Shown: piece by piece, positions 61,303-64,000 of the stretch | Position numbering within the stretch: the stretch's first letter is position 1 | How the letters are laid out: the number at the start of each line of letters is the position of its first letter | NCBI RefSeq assembly: GCF_004801405.1 | Contig: NZ_SSOB01000020.1 | Location: forward strand, 62,001 to 126,000 | Source of the DNA: Cohnella fermenti | Lineage (GTDB): Bacteria > Bacillota > Bacilli > Paenibacillales > Paenibacillaceae | Reading direction: 5' to 3' | Length of the DNA stretch: 64,000 nucleotides | The notes under the pieces: generated by a model | What the model saw: the letters and a program-made list of their open reading frames with translations, nothing else | Databases searched by the model: none | Told to the model about the DNA's origin: nothing | Position numbers and translations under genes: made by a program

Positions 61303-62874
61303 TCAAAAACCAGAGTTCTCCGAGCCCTTCATGTATTCCGATGGGGTGCAGCCGAACTGCTTCTTGAACACTTGGCTGAAGTATTGGGGGTTGTCGCCGA
61401 ACCCGAGACGCTCGGCCAGCTCGAAGATCTTGATGTCGGATTGCTCGGAGATGAGCTGCGCCGCAAGCTTCATACGCGATTTCATGACGAAGTTGGAGAA
61501 CTTCTCTCCCGTCTCTTTCTTGAATAGTTTGCCTAGATAATCGGCATTCATGTACAGCATCTCGCCCGCGACGAAGTTCAGAGACAGATCGGGGTTCCCG
61601 AGCTGCTCGTTGATAATGTCGATGACCTTGCGCACGATGCTCGTATGCTTCACGACATTCTGCTCATAGTACCGCTTGGTAATCTCCCGAACGGTTGCGA
61701 GCAGGAAGTCCTGCATCGCCTGAAGCGTGTTCGTCTCCAGCAGGAGCGGGAGCTTCTTGTAATTCTCGTTAAGCCGCTGCGGGTCGTCAAGCCGGATCAG
61801 GGCGATGAATTGCTGAATCGCGTACGTGCGGACCATGCCGATGTCGAGCTGCGCGCTCCGCAGCGGGTCGAACAGCTCGGCCAGCACCTCTTCGGCCTCC
61901 TGAAGATGGCCGGAGCGAATCGGCAGCAGAATTCGCTCTTCGTCGAATTCGTAGTCGCCCATCGCGCCCATCGGCTGCGAGGCCGGCGGCAGGATGTCCG
62001 TAGCCGTGATGATGCCGCCTTCGCCGAGATAGAAGCGGTAATTCAGGCATTGCAGCGTCTCCTGGTAGAGCGCGCGGGCGCGGACCATCTCCCCGAGGCT
62101 GCTGACGGCGATCGTGATATCGAGCTTGTAATATTGCAGGAACGTCTGACGGATGCGGTTGAGCTGCTCCTGCAGCGCTTCTTCGCTTGTCGGCTCCTCG
62201 ATCAGGATGAGCGCGTGATTGCTGACGGTTGTGCTGAGAACGGTGGCGTCGAGAATGTCCTCGGCGATGTTCTTGACGGCGAACAGGAACTCGAACTCCG
62301 CCGCTCCTTCGATCTGGAACAGCAGCAATTGGACCGGACGCTCGATATCGTAACCGAACAGCTCGCGATAGTAGTTCAGGTCCTGGATGCCGTACGTCTT
62401 GTTCGTGACGAACTCCTTCAGAAGCTGCTCCTTGACGTGAGGGACGATCTTCCGGTAGCGCTGCTTCATATTCGCAATGAAGTTCCGCTGGTCTTGCGCC
62501 GCGTCCAGCTCGGCGACGATCTCTTCGAGCGCCGCGGCGATCTTGTGCTCGTTCGTCGGCTTGAGCAGGTAGTGCTTCACGCCGTACTGCATGGCGCGGT
62601 TCGCGTATTCGAATTCGCTGAAGCCGGACAGGACGATGAAGCGAATATGCGGGTGCGACGCATGGGTCTTGGCGACGAGCTCCAGTCCGTCCAGGCCGGG
62701 CATCCGAATGTCCGTGATGACGATGTCCGGGGAGTCGGCGACGATTCTCTCGTAGGCGGCGATTCCGTTCTGCGCGGTGCCGATCAGTTCGGTGCGGCAG
62801 CGCGACCAATCGATCATGCTGGAGATGCCGTCCAGAATGATTCTCTCGTCGTCGACGAGCAAGGTTCTGTACAT
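61303..62874 (-). CDS. YesN-type response regulator with AraC DNA-binding domain
   Basis: 523 residues, normal for YesN. Receiver domain with D8, D9, phosphorylated D55 in VITDIRMPG and K105 in YLLKP. A long helical middle region (about 125-410) is followed by the AraC-type helix-turn-helix pair, ending in GFGDNPQYFSQVFKKQFGCTPSEY. The ATG at 62874 follows GGAGGG and lies 4 bp after the kinase stop codon, so the two are co-transcribed. It probably activates the importer 3 genes directly downstream. Confidence 0.94.
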   Translation of the reverse strand: MYRTLLVDDERIILDGISSMIDWSRCRTELIGTAQNGIAAYERIVADSPDIVITDIRMPGLDGLELVAKTHASHPHIRFIVLSGFSEFEYANRAMQYGVKHYLLKPTNEHKIAAALEEIVAELDAAQDQRNFIANMKQRYRKIVPHVKEQLLKEFVTNKTYGIQDLNYYRELFGYDIERPVQLLLFQIEGAAEFEFLFAVKNIAEDILDATVLSTTVSNHALILIEEPTSEEALQEQLNRIRQTFLQYYKLDITIAVSSLGEMVRARALYQETLQCLNYRFYLGEGGIITATDILPPASQPMGAMGDYEFDEERILLPIRSGHLQEAEEVLAELFDPLRSAQLDIGMVRTYAIQQFIALIRLDDPQRLNENYKKLPLLLETNTLQAMQDFLLATVREITKRYYEQNVVKHTSIVRKVIDIINEQLGNPDLSLNFVAGEMLYMNADYLGKLFKKETGEKFSNFVMKSRMKLAAQLISEQSDIKIFELAERLGFGDNPQYFSQVFKKQFGCTPSEYMKGSENSGF

Positions 62875-62878
62875 AAGA

Positions 62879-64000
62879 TTATCCCTCCGGTTGCTTCGGG
62901 ATGCGAACGATGACCCGCGTGCCATGCCCCGGCCGATTCTCGACCTGAACGCCGTAGCCGTCTCCGAAGCTGAGTTTGATTCTGTCGTCGATATTCAGCA
63001 GGCCGATGCCCTTGCCGCCCGCCTGCAGCTCTCCGCTCCTCAGCTTGGCGAGCGTGTTCGCAGGCATTCCCGGGCCGTCGTCCTCGACGGTCAGGCTGAG
63101 GCCGCTCTCGGTCTCGTAAGAGCGGATCGTAATCGTACAGACGCCGATGGACGGCTCCAGCGCGTATTGGATGGCGTTCTCCACGAGCGGCTGAAGCGTC
63201 AGCTTCGGAATGCGGAGGGAGCGGTAGCGTTCCGGAATCTCCAGCGAGAAGGCCAGCCGTTCTTCGAAGCGGAACTTCTGGATCGTGATGTAGCTCCGGA
63301 CGATCTCGATCTCATCCCCGAGCGTCACGATCGGCTCGCGTACGCTCACGGAATTGCGCAGCAGCATGCCGAGCGCTTCGACCATCTGCGAGATCTGCGT
63401 CTGCTTGTTCATCTTCGCGAGCCAATTGATCGATTCAAGCGTGTTATATAGAAAATGCGGGTTGATCTGGGCCTGAAGCGCTTTGAACTGAGTCTCCTTG
63501 ATGAGCAGTTGGTGCGAGTAGTTCTCGGTGATCAGGATGTTGATCCGATCCACCATCAAGCGGAACGTTCGCTGGAGCAGCCCGATCTCGTCCATCGCGA
63601 TGCTCGCGTCGTCGGCCGCGCTCACGTTCGCTTCCGCGAAGTTCCCCTTCTCGGCCAGCTTCATTCGGCCGATCAGCTCCTCGATCGGACGGGTCAGGCT
63701 GCGCGCGAAGCGGATTCCCCACAGGAGGGCGATGACGAAGATGCCGACAAACACGTACACGACGATCTTCTTGATCAACAGGATGCGTTCGAATATCTGG
63801 TTGTACGGAGTGAGGTTCAGGTACGTCCATCCCGTCGACGAGGAGCGGCTGTGGGAGATAAACTGCGTCTCCCCGTTGATCTCACGGGTGAAGTAGCCCG
63901 TCCGGTCGGCCAGCTTGTCCGTCAGCTCGGTCGGATTAAATGAAGGCTTCTGCGGGTAGACGATGTCGGTGCCCGAGAGTATGTACAGTTCCCCGTCTCC
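62879..64000 (-). CDS. YesM-type sensor histidine kinase, N-terminus outside window
   Basis: At least 373 residues are in the window; the frame is open to the last base, so the start lies beyond. The visible part starts within the extracellular sensor (GDGELYILSGTD), crosses the membrane (IVVYVFVGIFVIALLW), passes through a HAMP linker and has the His_kinase motif ALQAQINPHFLYNTLESINW and an ATPase domain with LVENAIQYAL and EDDGPGMP. A TTG inside the frame at 63778 is not a real start. Paired with the response regulator immediately downstream. Confidence 0.93.
   Translation of the reverse strand, partial: GDGELYILSGTDIVYPQKPSFNPTELTDKLADRTGYFTREINGETQFISHSRSSSTGWTYLNLTPYNQIFERILLIKKIVVYVFVGIFVIALLWGIRFARSLTRPIEELIGRMKLAEKGNFAEANVSAADDASIAMDEIGLLQRTFRLMVDRINILITENYSHQLLIKETQFKALQAQINPHFLYNTLESINWLAKMNKQTQISQMVEALGMLLRNSVSVREPIVTLGDEIEIVRSYITIQKFRFEERLAFSLEIPERYRSLRIPKLTLQPLVENAIQYALEPSIGVCTITIRSYETESGLSLTVEDDGPGMPANTLAKLRSGELQAGGKGIGLLNIDDRIKLSFGDGYGVQVENRPGHGTRVIVRIPKQPEG

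Overview
The window is high-GC Firmicutes DNA from the Paenibacillaceae (Paenibacillus or Cohnella-like; genus inferred, not proven). The evidence is an SLH-anchored giant surface protein, YesM/YesN-type two-component pairs, several CUT1 sugar ABC importers with no ATPase gene of their own (a shared MsmX-type ATPase elsewhere is the usual arrangement), a Bacillus-type GH4 alpha-galactosidase, strong AGGAGG ribosome sites and CcpA cre boxes. No tRNA, rRNA or CRISPR array was seen.

Layout. 1-1371: 3' part of a group IIC-like intron with its maturase. 1.66-10.5 kb: one 2944-residue secreted protein carrying 18 Ig-like repeats of exactly 267 bp, a diverged 19th, and C-terminal SLH domains. 10.8-16.4 kb: neopullulanase-type GH13 with a cre box, a DUF3048 lipoprotein, and a divergent AraC regulator / alpha-galactosidase pair. 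16.4-18.2 kb: 1.9 kb without a gene, filled with several unrelated repeat families. 18.2-55.2 kb: a large catabolic island. 55.6-57.6 kb: a nuclease-like gene and a 1.2-kb minisatellite of about 25 copies of a 51-bp unit. 57.6-64 kb, minus strand: histidine kinase (cut by the window edge), response regulator, substrate-binding protein and two permeases forming another sugar importer.

The island holds, in order: class III aminotransferase, IclR regulator, RidA, M81 peptidase-like enzyme, FAH-family enzyme, Gfo/Idh/MocA dehydrogenase; importer 1 and an SDR; two FadR-type GntR regulators; aldo/keto reductase, threonine-synthase-like PLP enzyme, second Gfo/Idh/MocA enzyme, metallo-beta-lactamase-fold hydrolase, AstE/aspartoacylase-like Zn enzyme, N-acetylneuraminate-lyase-like aldolase, secreted sialidase-like protein, YhcH/NanQ-like protein, cytoplasmic FG-GAP/VCBS propeller, GH2 enzyme; importer 2 with a YesM/YesN pair; and a second, larger sialidase-like protein. 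A palindromic site TGGTCATACCA or a near copy recurs in front of five transcription units and ties much of the island into one likely GntR regulon. Sialidase-like proteins, aldolase, YhcH and Gfo/Idh enzymes together suggest use of a nonulosonic-acid (sialic-acid-like) glycan, but nanE, nanK, nagA and nagB are absent from the window and the amino/acyl enzymes do not fit the classical pathway, so the substrate is unknown.

Most striking sequence-level observations: three tandem arrays unrelated in sequence, each repeating a short palindrome every 50-52 bp; an importer permease whose only well-placed start codon is ATC; and three carbohydrate-binding-like modules inserted inside the C-terminal domain of the second sialidase-like protein.
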